A stretch of 64,000 nucleotides of DNA. Origin: Hyaloperonospora brassicae (lineage: Eukaryota; Oomycota; Peronosporomycetes; Peronosporales; Peronosporaceae). This document shows positions 43,511 through 55,056 of the stretch, in pieces. The notes below the pieces were generated by a model. The model saw only the letters and a list, made by a program, of their open reading frames with translations, was not told where the DNA came from and made no database searches. The stretch spans positions 248,001 through 312,000 of the forward strand of contig CANTFL010001211.1 in NCBI GenBank assembly GCA_947650285.1. The letters run 5' to 3'. The stretch's first letter is position 1. Each line of letters begins with the position of its first letter. A program made the translations under genes and the position numbers.

Positions 43511-44131
43511 AAAATGCATTTCCCTTCCTGCTTATCAGCTTGAATGCTTTGCTTAGCTTAATTAAATCGAAAGATTCCGATAGATGTATAATTTTTCTTT
43601 AATTATTATTAATAAATTAATGCCTGCAAACTTCTTAGTCTGCACGTATACCTCAGAAAGGAAACGTGCGATGATGCCTTAAACGTATTCGTCGAAGTTC
43701 TTTGTCAGTTTATTTAACAAAGACGTGATTATATCAGTTATGGCCTGATTTTGAGGCTGGCATTTTATGTATATCTGTTACGTCAATCTCAATTACTTGG
43801 ATTTAGAATAGATCGTGACGTCTAAATTTGCTGCATGCTCAAATCTATGTACAATATACAAAGACGCCATATAAAGCAATATGAAAACCTAGTATATTGC
43901 CATATCATGTCTGATGGTACCGATCAGTGCTGATGTAGAGATGCCAGTGCAAATAAAGAATTTAAACGGTGGTACTGAAAAACAACTCAAATTACAACAA
44001 GCTGAACGTGAAGAGTTAAAAAGATAATGACAAGACACAAAATAATATCGGTTTGATTAAAGACGTTAATCAATTTAGCATATTGTTATAGTCTTATGCC
44101 ATAGTAAGATATTGCATTAACAAGTATGCGC
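43511..44131. other. No feature recognised
   Basis: AT-rich, no frame or repeat of note. Confidence 0.4.
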
Positions 44132-44687
44132 TCAAAATAAAATTGTTATATTTAAGGCTAAGAAGACCCTACATGGGACAAAAAACTTATGTTTTGTATA
44201 CATCATGATTTTGAGGCACTTATTCATTCTAAACTGCTCTATTTGGCGTACAAATTCTGCGGTTATGGCCAAATAAATTGCATTTACCAGTTTTTTTGGT
44301 TTGACGCCCGTCAAAATCTCTCTCGATTGCTTCAGCAAAATCTCTTTTTGTTGGACACCCTCAATATTCTTGAAAGTGTGGAACATCGCTTTCACTTCTT
44401 GATAGGAAAAACTCAAGTACAATTGGTTGTATGTTGGTTTAGGCTTTCACAGCATCAGAACCTGAAATGTCTATGATTGCCATGAGTCGTGCAAATAATC
44501 GACCATGGACGTGATTATGCAGAGGTGCTTCAGTGCTAATAGTGCATGAACGCAAGGTGAGCCAAAGTTTTAAAGTAAGCGCACGAGCATCGTTCAACTT
44601 TTTATAATTATTGGAACGAAACCTTTGCTGTGAGATTTCCTGCTTCTGTTCGAATTGCGACGATACAGCATGATTGCGAGCAATCAT
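44132..44687 (-). pseudogene. Unassigned coding-like relic
   Basis: Two minus-strand frames (44439-44687 and 44132-44422) follow each other with a shift and could be one old protein. They contain no motif I can assign. Possibly a transposase relic given the surroundings, which is a guess. Confidence 0.2.
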
Positions 44688-44916
44688 AAAAGTAACCTAT
44701 ATAATCTGAACCCATTATCTTTCCACTTTGCGAGATGCATATGGAGTCAGAACTCCCCCACCATTTTACTTTCTGTGCAATTCTAGTCTACTTGCGAGCT
44801 ACACAGCGCTCAATCTACACTAAACAGTCAATAATGGAATCACAGCGAATTTATTTGAACGCGCTATTTGCTGATTCAATGCGCACTAAGTGAGAGATAT
44901 TATATGACAGACATTT

Positions 44917-45860
44917 TTCAGCTCAAGTTATTCCTTGGAATCGAGATTAAGCGGGACGAATCAGGTGGGACACTGTCATTGCGGCAGAGCAAGTTCGCAA
45001 AATACATTTTCGAGAATTCGGCATGCCAAATAGCAATTTAGTCTGGTCGCCACAAGACCCAGGCCTGAAATTGTCCAAGGCCTTGTGCAAAGGATGTTGC
45101 AAGCATCTAAAATCGATGGCAAACGTGCCCTACCAAAACGCCGTAGGATGCCTCATGTACCTCATGGTGGGAACCCGTCCCGACCTCGCAGCTGCGGTGC
45201 AGGTGCTCAGCCAGTTTGCCTTCGGCACTTGTCCAACACACTGGCAAGCAATCAAAAGATTTTTTGGTACATGAATGGTCCAGGACACACGGAAAGTGAG
45301 TTTTAAGCAAGAGATAACGACAGCCTTCAAGGCTACTTGGATGCAGACTGGGCTGGCGACATAGAGTCAAGGCGCAGTACAAGTGGCTACGCGTGTAGAT
45401 GAATAACAGCCGCATCAGCTGGAGGAGCAAAAAGCAACGAACGGTGGCACTATTATCGACGGAAGCAGAGTACATGGCGCTATCAGAGGCTACACAAGAA
45501 GAAGTCTAATTAAAGGTGTTTTTGTGCGAACTTGGTGAGATGGCGAGTAAATAAGCTGTCAAGATCTACAAGGAAACAAGGATCGGTTGCATTGGCCGAA
45601 AACCTGGAAGTTCACAAGCGCACCAAGCACATAAACATTCGTTACCATTTTGTTTAGAAAAAAGTTGCTGAAGGACAAGTGGTCTTATAATTACTGACCA
45701 AATAAGGACATGAAGGCCGATATTATGACCAATCCGATCACCATCGTGCAGTTCCAGAGGCCTGTGAATATGATGGGTATCAAGGCGCCAAGGTCTGACG
45801 AGTCGAATGGTAGTGTTGTCGAAGAAGCGCCTCGGCCTGATAGGGGGAACCGAACGTTAC
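44917..45860 (+). pseudogene. Copia RT-RNase H relic, second family
   Basis: Across several frames: FLGIEIKRDESGGTLSLRQ near 44930, NVPYQNAVGCLMYLMVGTRP near 45120, GYLDADWAGDIESRRSTSGY near 45330 (RNase H), ALLSTEAEYMALSEATQEE near 45450, and a decayed KHINIRYHFV near 45630. Sequence differs clearly from the Copia mosaic, so this is another family. It ends near 45860 with no LTR recognised. Confidence 0.8.
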
Positions 45861-45869
45861 GTTTACACG

Positions 45870-45965
45870 ATTAGTAATGCGCGCAGGGAAATTACTAATA
45901 CACGACTATGCGATTATTAATTCGCGATGCACGATTAATAATACGCAACTGTGCGACAATTAATG
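45870..45965. repeat. Cluster of AT-rich inverted repeats
   Basis: ATTAGTAA near 45873 pairs with TTACTAAT near 45891. CGATTATTAAT near 45910 pairs with ATTAATAATACG near 45930. It lies between the Copia relic and the MULE relic and may be a transposon end. Not assigned. Confidence 0.4.
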
Positions 45966-46079
45966 CGCGACATAACGAGTACGAATGTGCAGTTGAAGAA
46001 TCGAGTAGGCTCGTAGTAGCAAAAGAGTTTGCGTACTAAGATCTTGAATATAATCACTTTGTATTTTACCGTCTAGCGC

Positions 46080-47065
46080 TAAACTGCCTTTGTCTTTAAC
46101 CATGTCTATTTTTGGCTGGCGCACTATTAAGTCTGTTAAAAGTGACGACAATAGGATTCTAGCGAACGGAATTCTTGATGCAACACATCTGTAATCAATA
46201 CAAATTGACGGAGGCGGCGATGGACAAGTCTAGTGTGCGTCAAGATCAAATCACGAAATGGACAGCGCAAAACCTTACAGCAACTACTCGTGCGCGAGCG
46301 CTTAAATAGACAGAACAAAGGCTGCGGCCAATTATGAAGTGCCATGATATGCTCCTGGGGTATGGTTCGTCTTAAATCAAGGCAGCGCAAGATATTATTT
46401 GAATGAATTTTGGAATTAAAAAAGATTCTGTATTGACTTCATTGTCCTGCTGCTGCTAGCCACTCACGTTCCATCTCTCATGCTAGAGACTCAAATTCAT
46501 ATTTCCTGTCGATCTCTACGAAAGGTTGTGGTGTCTCGTGCACACGAATCGGCGCGCCTTTCCACGCGCACGCAACTATCACATAATCACATGTCTATTT
46601 CAAACAGATATCGGCGTGCCGAGACTGAAGCTTTAAAGTGTTCATGTTCAAACCTTGTTTTAATGCGACTGCCTTACCGCCATATTGGGGCCTTGTTCCA
46701 TACTATTGGTTCCACAATCGACGTGACTTAAGCTTTGCATTCGTCTTACTGTGTGAATAATTGAAGCAATGCTTCGTAGGGAGGACAATCAAATAGGTGT
46801 CAGCACATAACTCTCTGCAGTACTTATTCCCCCACCTTCGTACTACAAGTAGACTGGGCGAAGGCAAAGAGACGTATTGGCAGCTCGGGGGATACAAAAC
46901 CTGGAGATGCGTGCGAGTGCCGGTCGTGCACGCAAGCGGGATACAACAGTAAAACATGTCGCCGCCATGGATATTCTACCGACGAGAGAAACGTTGCATT
47001 TTCTGCAGAGCCAATTGACTTAGGAAAAGTGCTGAATCCGTTAAATTATTGCCACAAGTCACGAT
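46080..47065 (+). pseudogene. MULE transposase relic with SWIM motif, second copy
   Basis: Related to 395-1130. MSIFGWRTIKSVKSDDNRIL near 46105 matches FGWRTTNFVESDNN there, LPYRHIGALFHTIGSTIDVT near 46670 matches LPCRHLVAVLHANGSTIDIT, and CRSCTQAGYNSKTCRRH near 46920 matches the knuckle. In the SWIM motif the first Cys is Tyr. Several frame changes. The catalytic core is absent. Confidence 0.6.
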
Positions 47066-47449
47066 AAGTACCGTGATTTCCAACACCACTCCATACGGGT
47101 TCCTCGCAAGAGGTACATTGCATTTATACGAAAGTATAGGTGCAGGGTGTAGCTCTATAAAACACATCATCGATCAAATACACTAATACAACCAGGTATG
47201 ACAACGTCTTGTAGTACGAATCGTACATATACTCTACATTTTAGTTGCTGCTGTGCATTTCCAGTGTTGTCATGCTGCAAGGATCATGTTGCGGCTATTA
47301 TGATAAAAAATATAAGCAAAAACAAAGCAAGTCTTCACGAAAAGTGCAAAAGATACATTTACTCATTTCAATATCATTCGATACATATGGAAATAATCCT
47401 GCTCCCCTAAAACACCAAAAACTCCACACGTACGCAATAGCTAAACAGG
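47066..47449. other. No feature recognised
   Basis: AT-rich flank of E3 without recognisable coding. Confidence 0.4.
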
Positions 47450-47454
47450 ACAAT
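47450..47454. repeat. Probable target-site duplication, left, E3 (ACAAT)
   Basis: ACAAT here and ATAAT at 55451-55455 differ at one position. Confidence 0.6.
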
Positions 47455-47849
47455 TGTAACGGGGCAGCCCGTTACATGGAAATTGTCACTTTAGAGGATA
47501 GTGACAATAAAGAATATGAAGTTGAATATTCTTTGAACAATATCACCAATGGTGGTGATATTGATGGGTCGACCAAAGAGTCTGCTCATTGGTTGATAAT
47601 CTTGACGATATCAACCCACCAATCGCCGCAAGACGCGCGCAATGAGTGGTGAGTAGACGTCGTCATACATTCAGTTAGATTAGTATAATTAAGTTAAGTC
47701 AAACAGAGAGACAGTGGTTTAAGGACTTAATTATATTAATATAACAGTTCTGCTTTTACCTTATCTACGCTTCCTCGTTTGCCTTGTGTACGTCTGTCGG
47801 GGCACCAAAACCCTTGCGTTAAGTTCACGCAAGGGTGTGCCCCGTTACA
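47455..47849 (+). repeat. 5' LTR of E3
   Basis: 395 bp, TGTAACGGGG..CCCCGTTACA. The first 22 bases are themselves a 9-bp stem with a 4-base loop. Confidence 0.92.
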
Positions 47850-47851
47850 CC

Positions 47852-47862
47852 TGGTAGCACTT
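47852..47862 (+). promoter_or_regulatory. Primer-binding site of E3
   Basis: TGGTAGCACTT starts two bases after the LTR, as in E2 copy 2 (minus strand from 62675). The primer tRNA is not identified. The first eight bases would suit the 3' end of an initiator Met tRNA. Confidence 0.6.
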
Positions 47863-47893
47863 TGTAGTCCTTCCAAGGACCACAGCATCCAAC

Positions 47894-49049
47894 ATGAACA
47901 TGTTGGATGATGAAGAGACCTTTCACGCCACGCGTGAAGGGTTTACCCATTTGAGTGACATCGAATGGGGTGCGGTAGAACGAATGAGTTCTACCGTAGG
48001 CGAGTTCGCCATTAGCGCCATGTTGGAGTCTCTAGACAGAGACCAACAACATGCCGCTATAGCCAAGTTCATTCAAAATGAACTTGTCGCCGAAAGGGAG
48101 AAAGTAGCCTTGCTTCACCAGCAAGGCTCTCAACAGGCCGAGCAGTTGAGAGAACTCGGTGCTCAACAGACAGAGCTGTTGAGACAGCAGCAATTCCATG
48201 CTGCTGTGGGCGGGACGGCACATGCGCGCCGTCCCGAGGTCATGAAAGTTGACATCTCCAAGTACAGTGGAGTCCCGGAAGACTCCCTGTTACTGTTGTT
48301 TGTCGAACTCGACAGAGCCCTAAGGGCTCGTCGCGTCGAAGATGAGCAAATGAAACTTACATTTGCTCAGACCCACTTGGCAGGGCGTGCCAAAACTTGG
48401 TCCCTGGGACATCGAGAGTAGCGACCCAAATGTGTTTAGGTCGCTCGATGACTTCAAGTCCCGGCTCAGACAAACGTTTGAGCCGCCACGGGCTGAGTTC
48501 AGGGCTCGTTCAGAGCTCCTGAAACTCAAGCAGGGTAAGCGTGATGTGCACGCTTACGCACAACATATACGACTCCTTGCGAGTAGTATAACTGCTAACC
48601 CAGTTCATGAACACACGTTGATTACGGTGTTCATGCAAGGGCTCGCAGAAGGGCCCGTCAGGAGCCACCTGTTCCGCCTTGAGCTGAATACGCTGGAAGA
48701 TGCGATATCAGCCGCGGAACAGGAAGACTTTAGCATGAGACAGGCTCATGCTAGCTCAAACTCTTATCGTCCACCGAGACGACAAGAGATCGGAGGTCCA
48801 GAACCAATGGACCTCTGCTATGTTGAGAGCGAGAGACCTCGCTCTTCAAACAACAAGCGATTGCAGAGGTGCAATCGCTGTCAGAAGTTAGGGCACTACG
48901 CATACGAGTGTAGTGCTCCACGCCCAGTACCAAACAGTACTGAGCGAAATGGACGACCATTTGCCAGAAAGGGCAATGGGCGTGGGTCCAGCGCTGTTGC
49001 GAAGCCGCAACATCGAGACGGACCATCAAAAAATGGTCGGGGTCAGTAG
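47894..49049 (+). pseudogene. Gag of E3, one frameshift
   Basis: Start at MNMLDDEETFHAT (ATG 47894). Frame one runs to 48421. The true continuation is the frame entered near 48390-48420 (SLDDFKSRLRQTFEPPRAEF), which ends at 49049. It has a coiled-coil-like Gln-rich segment (QQGSQQAEQLRELGAQQTEL), the capsid region and a knuckle CNRCQKLGHYAYEC near 48868. About 385 codons if joined. It resembles E2 Gag in layout. Confidence 0.82.
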
Positions 49050-49099
49050 GGGCGGAGCGCCCTACTGATCCAGCAACCTCAAGAGAATTTGCAAATCTC

Positions 49100-50822
49100 T
49101 TGACGAAAGTTGCTCCAGATACACAATCATTGTGTGTCTCTGCACCTGGTGATGACGTTTCGCTCATCACCTTGAAGTTGGAAGCGACAAATGATTTGTC
49201 GCTTCGTGCCCTAGTAGACTGTGGGGCGTCGAACAACTTTGCTCGACGCCAGTCACTAGAGGGTCGTAGGCTCAAGATTCGTTGAGCGCGACATTCCCCT
49301 CACAAGGATGACGGTGCGCCTTGCAACAGGCGCATCGATAACCGTTGAGAAACGTGTAGTAGGAATCCACTTCACGTTAGAGGGCGAACAGTACGATGAT
49401 GACTTCATCGTACTGGATCTGGATGAAAAATTTGATGTCATCCTGGGATTACCTTGGCTCAGAAAGTACGAGCCAAGGGTGAGCTGGCAGCATCGATCGG
49501 TGAAGATGCCTGCCGCTTGTTCATCAGATGGCCATCTGATGAACGTCATGGAGCGTCCACAAGCGTGTGGATGTTCTGCGAGTGAGTACGATGACCCCAC
49601 TTGCAGTACGGTCGTTAGCACGACTGCACAAGACCACAGTGTAGTTGATCACTACACTGTGGAGCAAGCTCCCGGCGGCTGTACAGAAGTACAGGCGGCG
49701 CCGAAGGTCCACTACTCGAAGAAGTCGAGTGGACCGGGACATGGATGCATGCCTAGCGGGCAGCATCTTAGAAGAAAGAAACCTGTTGCCCCCAAGGGGC
49801 AACATGGAAATCCTAGGTCGACTGGAGAGTCGACCGTACAGGATCGGTGCCTGACTGTGGTTGCACAGCCACAGTCAGAAGACGTCGAGGGAATAAGTCC
49901 CCACGTACTTGAGGAAGGAATTCCTCAAGAGTCACTTGCTGAGGGATCAGGCCCTCAGCAACCTGTGGAAGCAAGTTCCCAGGAAGAAACTGAGACGTTG
50001 AACGTCTTGGTTAATGACGGATCAAGCGTAGGCGCTTATACGCTTGATCTGATTGTGCCTCCGAAGTTAACTTCGGAGATAACTCAGTTGCCAACGCTAG
50101 AACCGAAACGGTTCTTGCGTGATCTGCGTAGTGGCAAAGTCAAGCAGATCTGCATACTCGTCACAGAGGATGAGTATGTGGCCGATATTCGATCGGCCAC
50201 AGTATTTGCTGAGAACGAACGGGTTCTCAGCAGCTCATCGATGGACGAAAGTGTCCTCGATGAGAAGACTCGGATTGAGCGATACACGTCTCAATCCTGG
50301 GAGTCACTTCAGGCAAATCCTTTGTATAAGGATTTGATCGAATTCAAGGACGTATTCCCTGAATCCGTACCTTGCGAGTTGCCTAAGGACAAAGGCACTC
50401 AACACGAGATCAAGCTCAAACCGGGCTCGAAGTACTGTGTCATGAAGCAGTGGCCACTGCCTCGTGAACAAGTACTAGCGATCGACAAGTTCTTTGCCGA
50501 TAGCTTAGCAGCGGGCCATGTGAGGGAATCGACATCCCCTCACAGCTCTCCGACCTTCTGTGTGCGAAAGGCCACAGGAGGGTGGCGGATAGTGCACGCA
50601 TTCAACAAATTGAATGCTGCAACGGTACCGGCTCAGACGCCGATACCGAGGAAGGACGTCATCATAGATGGTATGTCAAAGAGTACCATCTTTTCGTCCA
50701 TGGATCTGATGGATGGATTCTATCAGATCCTCATGCGTGAACGGGATAGTCCCGTTCACGGCAGTGAGTACCCCCAGCGGTATGCTGTGGGAGTGGCTAG
50801 TGATGCCACAGGGGCTGAGTAA
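49100..50822 (+). pseudogene. Protease, linker and RT start of E3
   Basis: The protease has ALVDCGASNNFARR (D-C-G in place of D-S-G) near 49205 and VILGLPWLRKYEP near 49438, but a frame change near 49285-49308 separates them. A long Pro/Ser/Glu-rich linker leads to RT (PLPREQVLAIDKFFADSLAA, TPTF-like SPTFCVRKATGGWRI, SSMDLMDGFYQILM). The frame is lost near 50755. The linker is where hairpins are densest. Confidence 0.8.
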
Positions 50823-51742
50823 TGCCCCTGCAACATTCAACAGATGCGTTACGAATCTGTTGAGAACGGTGCGTGATTTCGCACCGAGTTACTTCGACGA
50901 TGTGTTCGTCCATAGTCAGGCTATGGACGGAAAGACGGACGTTGAAGTACACAGAACTCACGTTCGTCAAGTCCTTCAACTTATGTGCAAGCATGAGTTG
51001 TACGCCAACCTCAAGAAGTGTATATTCGCGGCTAGCGAAATACCACTTCTTGGGTGCATCGTGGGTAAACACGGCGTACGCCCTGATCCCGAAAAGATCA
51101 AGGCGATCACCGACTGGCCTGTGCCAGTCGATGTCAAGGGACTAAGGAAGTTCCTTGGTTTAGCGGCGTACTTGCACAAGTACTCGCGCAACTACGCCGA
51201 GATGACGTTACATCGTTCTTGGTTACTCAAGAAAAATGTCAAGTGGTCATGGAACGCTGAGTGCCAGCGTTCCTTTGAAGGTATCAATCAAAGCTTGATG
51301 CAATCGCCGATCTTGGCGATTGCAGATCAGGACATACCATTTCATGTGGTCTGTGACGCCAGCGAATTTTGCAATCGGCTGTGCGTTAATGCAGTTCGAT
51401 GCAGATGGCGCGGAGCGCGTCATCTGTTATCAATCGCGTCAGCTGCAAGCAGCTGAGCGTATTTACCCAGTGCATGACAAGGAACTCCTTGCCATGAAGT
51501 ACGCACTGGCTAAGTTTCGCGTCTATCTCTTGGGAGATAGACCGTTCATCGTCTATACGGACCATGCGTCATTACGCACGGCCGTAAACAGCCCACACCT
51601 CTCGCAGAGAATGGCGAGGTGGCTGTCTTTCTTCGCGGAGTACAACTTCTCCGTGGAGTGTAAACCAGGACGACTCAATGTCGTCGCTGATGCGCTCTCG
51701 CGCCGGCCCGATTTCGAGCCGGACGCACAAATCAAACAGTGA
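50713..51742 (+). pseudogene. RT core and RNase H of E3
   Basis: Frame 50713-51456 carries [16 protein letters not shown], the active site YFDDVFVHS near 50890, and FLGLAAYLHKYSRNYAEM. A shift near 51370 breaks RNase H, which continues in frame 51320-51742 with [28 protein letters not shown] and YTDHASLR, ending at a TGA after RRPDFEPDAQIKQ. Confidence 0.83.
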
Positions 51743-52730
51743 GGATAAGCCCACTGTTGCGACACTGACAGCCAGTGCTCCGTCATCAAGCTTACTTGAC
51801 GACGTAAGAAAGGCATACGCAGAAGATAAGGATCTTCTGCGATTGATGGATCATCTGGTGGATCCATCCAGTAAATCCATGAGGGATTTACCGGCTTTGT
51901 ACCGATCCTCCTCGGATCGGTATTGTACACGCAACGGATTGCTGTACTATACAGCTGTTGCCGACGACACGCCTCGTGTAGTCGTACCCGCTCATCATGA
52001 TTTGCGTTTGCGCATCATGTATGAGTGTCACGATGCCCCAACAAGCGGCCATCGTGGTAGAGAAAAGACTTTCCTCACAGTAAGTCGTGACTTTTACTGG
52101 CCACGCCAGTATCAGTTTGTCCGCAAGTACATACGTGCTTGCGAGGGTTGTCAACGGGTGAAGCCTAGTCCTTCATCCCGTGCGCCATTGCAGCCTCTGC
52201 CTGTTCCGACAGAGTGCTGGCAGTCCGTTTCAATGTACTTCGTCTTCGGTTTTCCCGAAGACGCTCACAAGAATAATGGTATTATTGTGTTTGTTGACGG
52301 GATCAGCAAGATGGTTGCATCTTGCTGCTGTACCCTGAGTCGATCAAGGCTCAAGGTTGTGCTCGTGTCTTTCTAGACACGGTCTTTAGACTCCACGGGT
52401 TACCCCGTGAACTCGTATCCGACCGTGACCCTCGGTTCACGGCGGCATTTTGGCAAACCGTGTTCCGTACTCTCGGAACACGATTGAAGATGTCCACTTC
52501 TGACCATCCCGAAACAGATGGTCAGACGGAACGTGCGAACCGTGTCCTCGAAGAGATCCTTCGAGGATATGTCCACTCGTTTCCGAGTTGGAGCGAATTC
52601 CTACCCATGGTGGAATTCGCCATCAATAATTCGGTGCATGCTTCCACACAGCACACACCGTTTTACGTGAATGGCTTACGCCATCCACGTGTGCCCGCCC
52701 TTCTAGAGTGTGACTCTTGGATAAGGGGGG
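51743..52730 (+). pseudogene. Integrase core of E3
   Basis: Zinc-binding part with HDAPTSGHRGREKT and CEGCQRVKPSP. The catalytic core has the first Asp changed to Tyr (SVSMYFVFGFP), the second Asp in SDRDPRF and the Glu in DGQTERANR. Frame changes occur near 51745, 52315 and 52725. The [14 protein letters not shown] block matches E2. Confidence 0.82.
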
Positions 52731-53949
52731 AGGGACTCGCTCGAGAAAAAACCGTCTTGGCTCTTGCTCATCACGTGTCGACGCTAACGTCGTCACGTAT
52801 GATGCCGATGTCGATCAGGTCGACATCGATGAAGAAGATCACCTCAATAATAGCGATGACGCTATTATTGACTCGGATGATGATGACGATGCTGGTATAT
52901 TCAGCATCGTCAACGATTATGCCAGCGAGGAAGAAGACAACCTCGCTGAAGAAGAGAGCAATCTCTTAGCAGTGCGCACGAAGCGCACTGAAAGACAAAA
53001 CAACGAGTCAGCAGAGAACTTTCTGCTGACTCGAGAAGCGGTAGTCCGTTTCGTTCAGGACTCCATCGCAAATGCGGTGGACCGCCGGAAACGGAACGCA
53101 GACAAGAATGGAAGAGCAAATGTTCTTTCATTTACGGTTAACGACCTAGTACTATTGTCTACGGTAAACTTACCTGGACATGCAGTCACTAGTGTCGGCA
53201 GTAGTAAACTACTGCCGAAATACATTGGGCCATTTCGAGTGTTGCATCGCAAGGGCAATGCATACACATTCGAATTGCCACGTAGGATGCGCACGCATCC
53301 TACGTTTTACGTTGGGCGACTCAGACCGTACTGTCGGTACGAGCCTTCTTCTTCCGATGAAGATAGCCCCCACGTTCAAGAACATCCATCAAGGTCTTGC
53401 GTTCGCGCTCCAGACGATCCGTCTGGTCGCGCAGATATGATACCTCGGACCTCAACCGAGATATCTCCCCGCGAGCTGCCGCCAGCTCGCCGGAAAGGGA
53501 GCGGACATCCCGCTCGACCTGAAGCTGCGCTGTGGCATAATCGGCGCGGTCCCTCGCCCGATCAGCCTCGCGATCCTTGCGGTTCTTCCGCACGGTATCA
53601 GTCAAAGCGTAGCGCCGGTCGCGCTCGTGCTTCAAGTCATCGCGCAATTCATCGATTGCGCGATCCATCTCGTAAGGGTCGAGATGGTGAGCCGAATCAT
53701 CTGGAGGAGGTCTTTCCTCCTCCACCACATCCTTTGGTGGATGCTCACGGTGGTCAACGCTTTCTAGTGGAGCGTATTTTGAACCACCGTGACGATTTAG
53801 GATCAAGGACGAGCTACCTCGTCCAGTGGCTGGGGTATCCACCCTCTTGGAACAGCTGGGAGCCCCGCTCTCAGCTGATGATGGATGTTCAAGGTCTCGT
53901 CCGCCAGTATGACGAGACCCATCCGATGAGTCCTGTGGCCCATCGGTAA
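52717..53949 (+). pseudogene. Integrase C-terminus and chromodomain of E3 (410 codons)
   Basis: One open frame. An acidic insert (DQVDIDEEDHLNNSDD) is followed by RTKRTERQNNESAENF and the GPY/F-like module (KLLPKYIGPFRVLHRK, RMRTHPTFYVGRLRPY). A 150-residue Arg/Pro/Ser-rich linker precedes a chromodomain at 53760-53890 (FLVERILNHRDDLGS, then [17 protein letters not shown]). The linker is antisense to a coiled-coil frame on the other strand. The frame end (PMSPVAHR) is the natural end of pol. Confidence 0.78.
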
Positions 53950-53983
53950 ACACGCGCCCTAGGCGCTTGTAGACGGATTGCAA
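53321..53983 (-). pseudogene. Antisense coiled-coil frame of E3
   Basis: 220 codons opposite to the pol linker and chromodomain. The C-terminal half is a clear coiled coil with charged heptads (AIDELRDDLKHERDRRYAL, LQVERDVRSLSGELAAARG, EISRLRSEVSYLRDQTDRL) and a basic tail (HRKKKARTD). The start is not an ATG with good context, so it is probably the C-terminal part of a protein beginning at about 54912, with two frame breaks. The matching segment in E2 (57205-57441) is also a coiled coil antisense to the same pol linker. Confidence 0.6.
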
Positions 53984-54156
53984 TTTGCAATCGCGTCACG
54001 CATCGTCAGCCGAGATGTGTGCCCTTCCCAAGGGCGAATTTTAGGGAATACACGTCCCTATGTGCACGCTGCGAGTTGTCAACACAACTCGCACAAGGGT
54101 CTTCCCATGTGAGGCAAGGAATGTCTGCCTCACTCGATAAACAGTGCAACCGGTAC
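53950..54156 (-). pseudogene. Middle piece of the E3 antisense gene
   Basis: In the +1 frame after 54157 the strand reads CLTWEDPCASCVDNSQRAH (about 54120-54060) and stays open to 54006. It lies between the N-terminal and coiled-coil frames and probably belongs to the same broken gene. The CASC pair could be half of a metal site. Weakly supported. Confidence 0.35.
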
Positions 54157-54912
54157 CTATGCACCGGTTGGCGTTCGCCTTTCGAACCTGAGGCGTGTCG
54201 CCTCAAGTTTCTTGAGCCACCCTTCTCGTCCAAAATTCTTTACGTTTTGGACGAACGCGTTCCACGCAGCCAAAAGCGAGGCCTTGTCACGCTTTTGGTT
54301 GCTGTTGTACCATCGATGTCTAAGGAAGACATCGAGATAAAAATCTTCTTCAGCGCGAAAGTTCTTCGCGCTGGAACTCAAGCCGTGAAGCTCAGTCGCA
54401 TCGAATAAGGGTATTCGATGGTGTTGGCTTGTCTCGTGAGACAAGCTATTGATGAGCCGTTCAGGCAAACGCCACGGCTTCAGCTCATCACGCTTCACAG
54501 TGGTACCCTTGTCGGTACCACGGTTGTCAGTATGACGATGGCTTGCACCATCGTCAAGTCGCTCGTGCGAAGGAGCACGAGTTGATCGCGGTGATGAGCA
54601 ATCATACTCATCATCAGACTCATCATCACTGCCGAACAGACTGTGACACATGTCACGAGTCCGTACGTCCGGCAGTGTCGTGGATGAATGAGGCACCGCA
54701 GGTGAACGCGATGCCTCCAAAGGCTTTTCCGGGTCAGACACGTCTGACTCGCCAGAGTAGATGACCTCAATGTCGGGGTCATCATGCGCACGCGGTGTTG
54801 TACCGCGTGCACCTGCAGCACCTCTTGCTGCAGGCGGAGAACGAGCAGCAGACGACCGAATCGTCTGCCGCAGAGGCTGGCACAGCAGCGGGCTGTGCGT
54901 GTCTTGAGTCAC
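54157..54912 (-). pseudogene. Antisense protein of E3, N-terminal part
   Basis: About 250 codons between pol and the 3' LTR on the opposite strand. An acidic N-terminal region (DPDIEVIYSGESDVSDPEK, LFGSDDESDDEYDCSS) precedes an ordered segment rich in aromatic residues (NFRAEEDFYLDVFLRHRWY, LLAAWNAFVQNVKNFGREGW). The 54912 end has a GTG and a stop just upstream. A methionine start exists only in another frame (near 54928), suggesting an indel at the beginning. No family recognised. The mixture of acidic linker and a Trp-rich domain is unlike a chance reverse frame. Confidence 0.5.
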
Positions 54913-55045
54913 CCCGCATAGACATGTTAACTATGCGAGGTCGGGTGGAAAGTGAATGGAACGGACCCAACAAGTGCTCCCTATCCCAATGGTGCCCAAC
55001 GGGTGGCCGCCATATTTTTCGATAGTCACACGGTGACTATCAGTT

Positions 55046-55056
55046 AAGGGGGGTGA
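55046..55056 (+). other. Polypurine tract of E3
   Basis: AAGGGGGGTGA directly before the 3' LTR, following a 9-bp hairpin at 55021-55041. Confidence 0.75.

Noticed and set aside
47973..55041. Hairpin array considered as a CRISPR or tandem repeat array
   Set aside because: The stems all differ in sequence. There is no constant repeat and no spacer structure, and the stretch is a coding retrotransposon.
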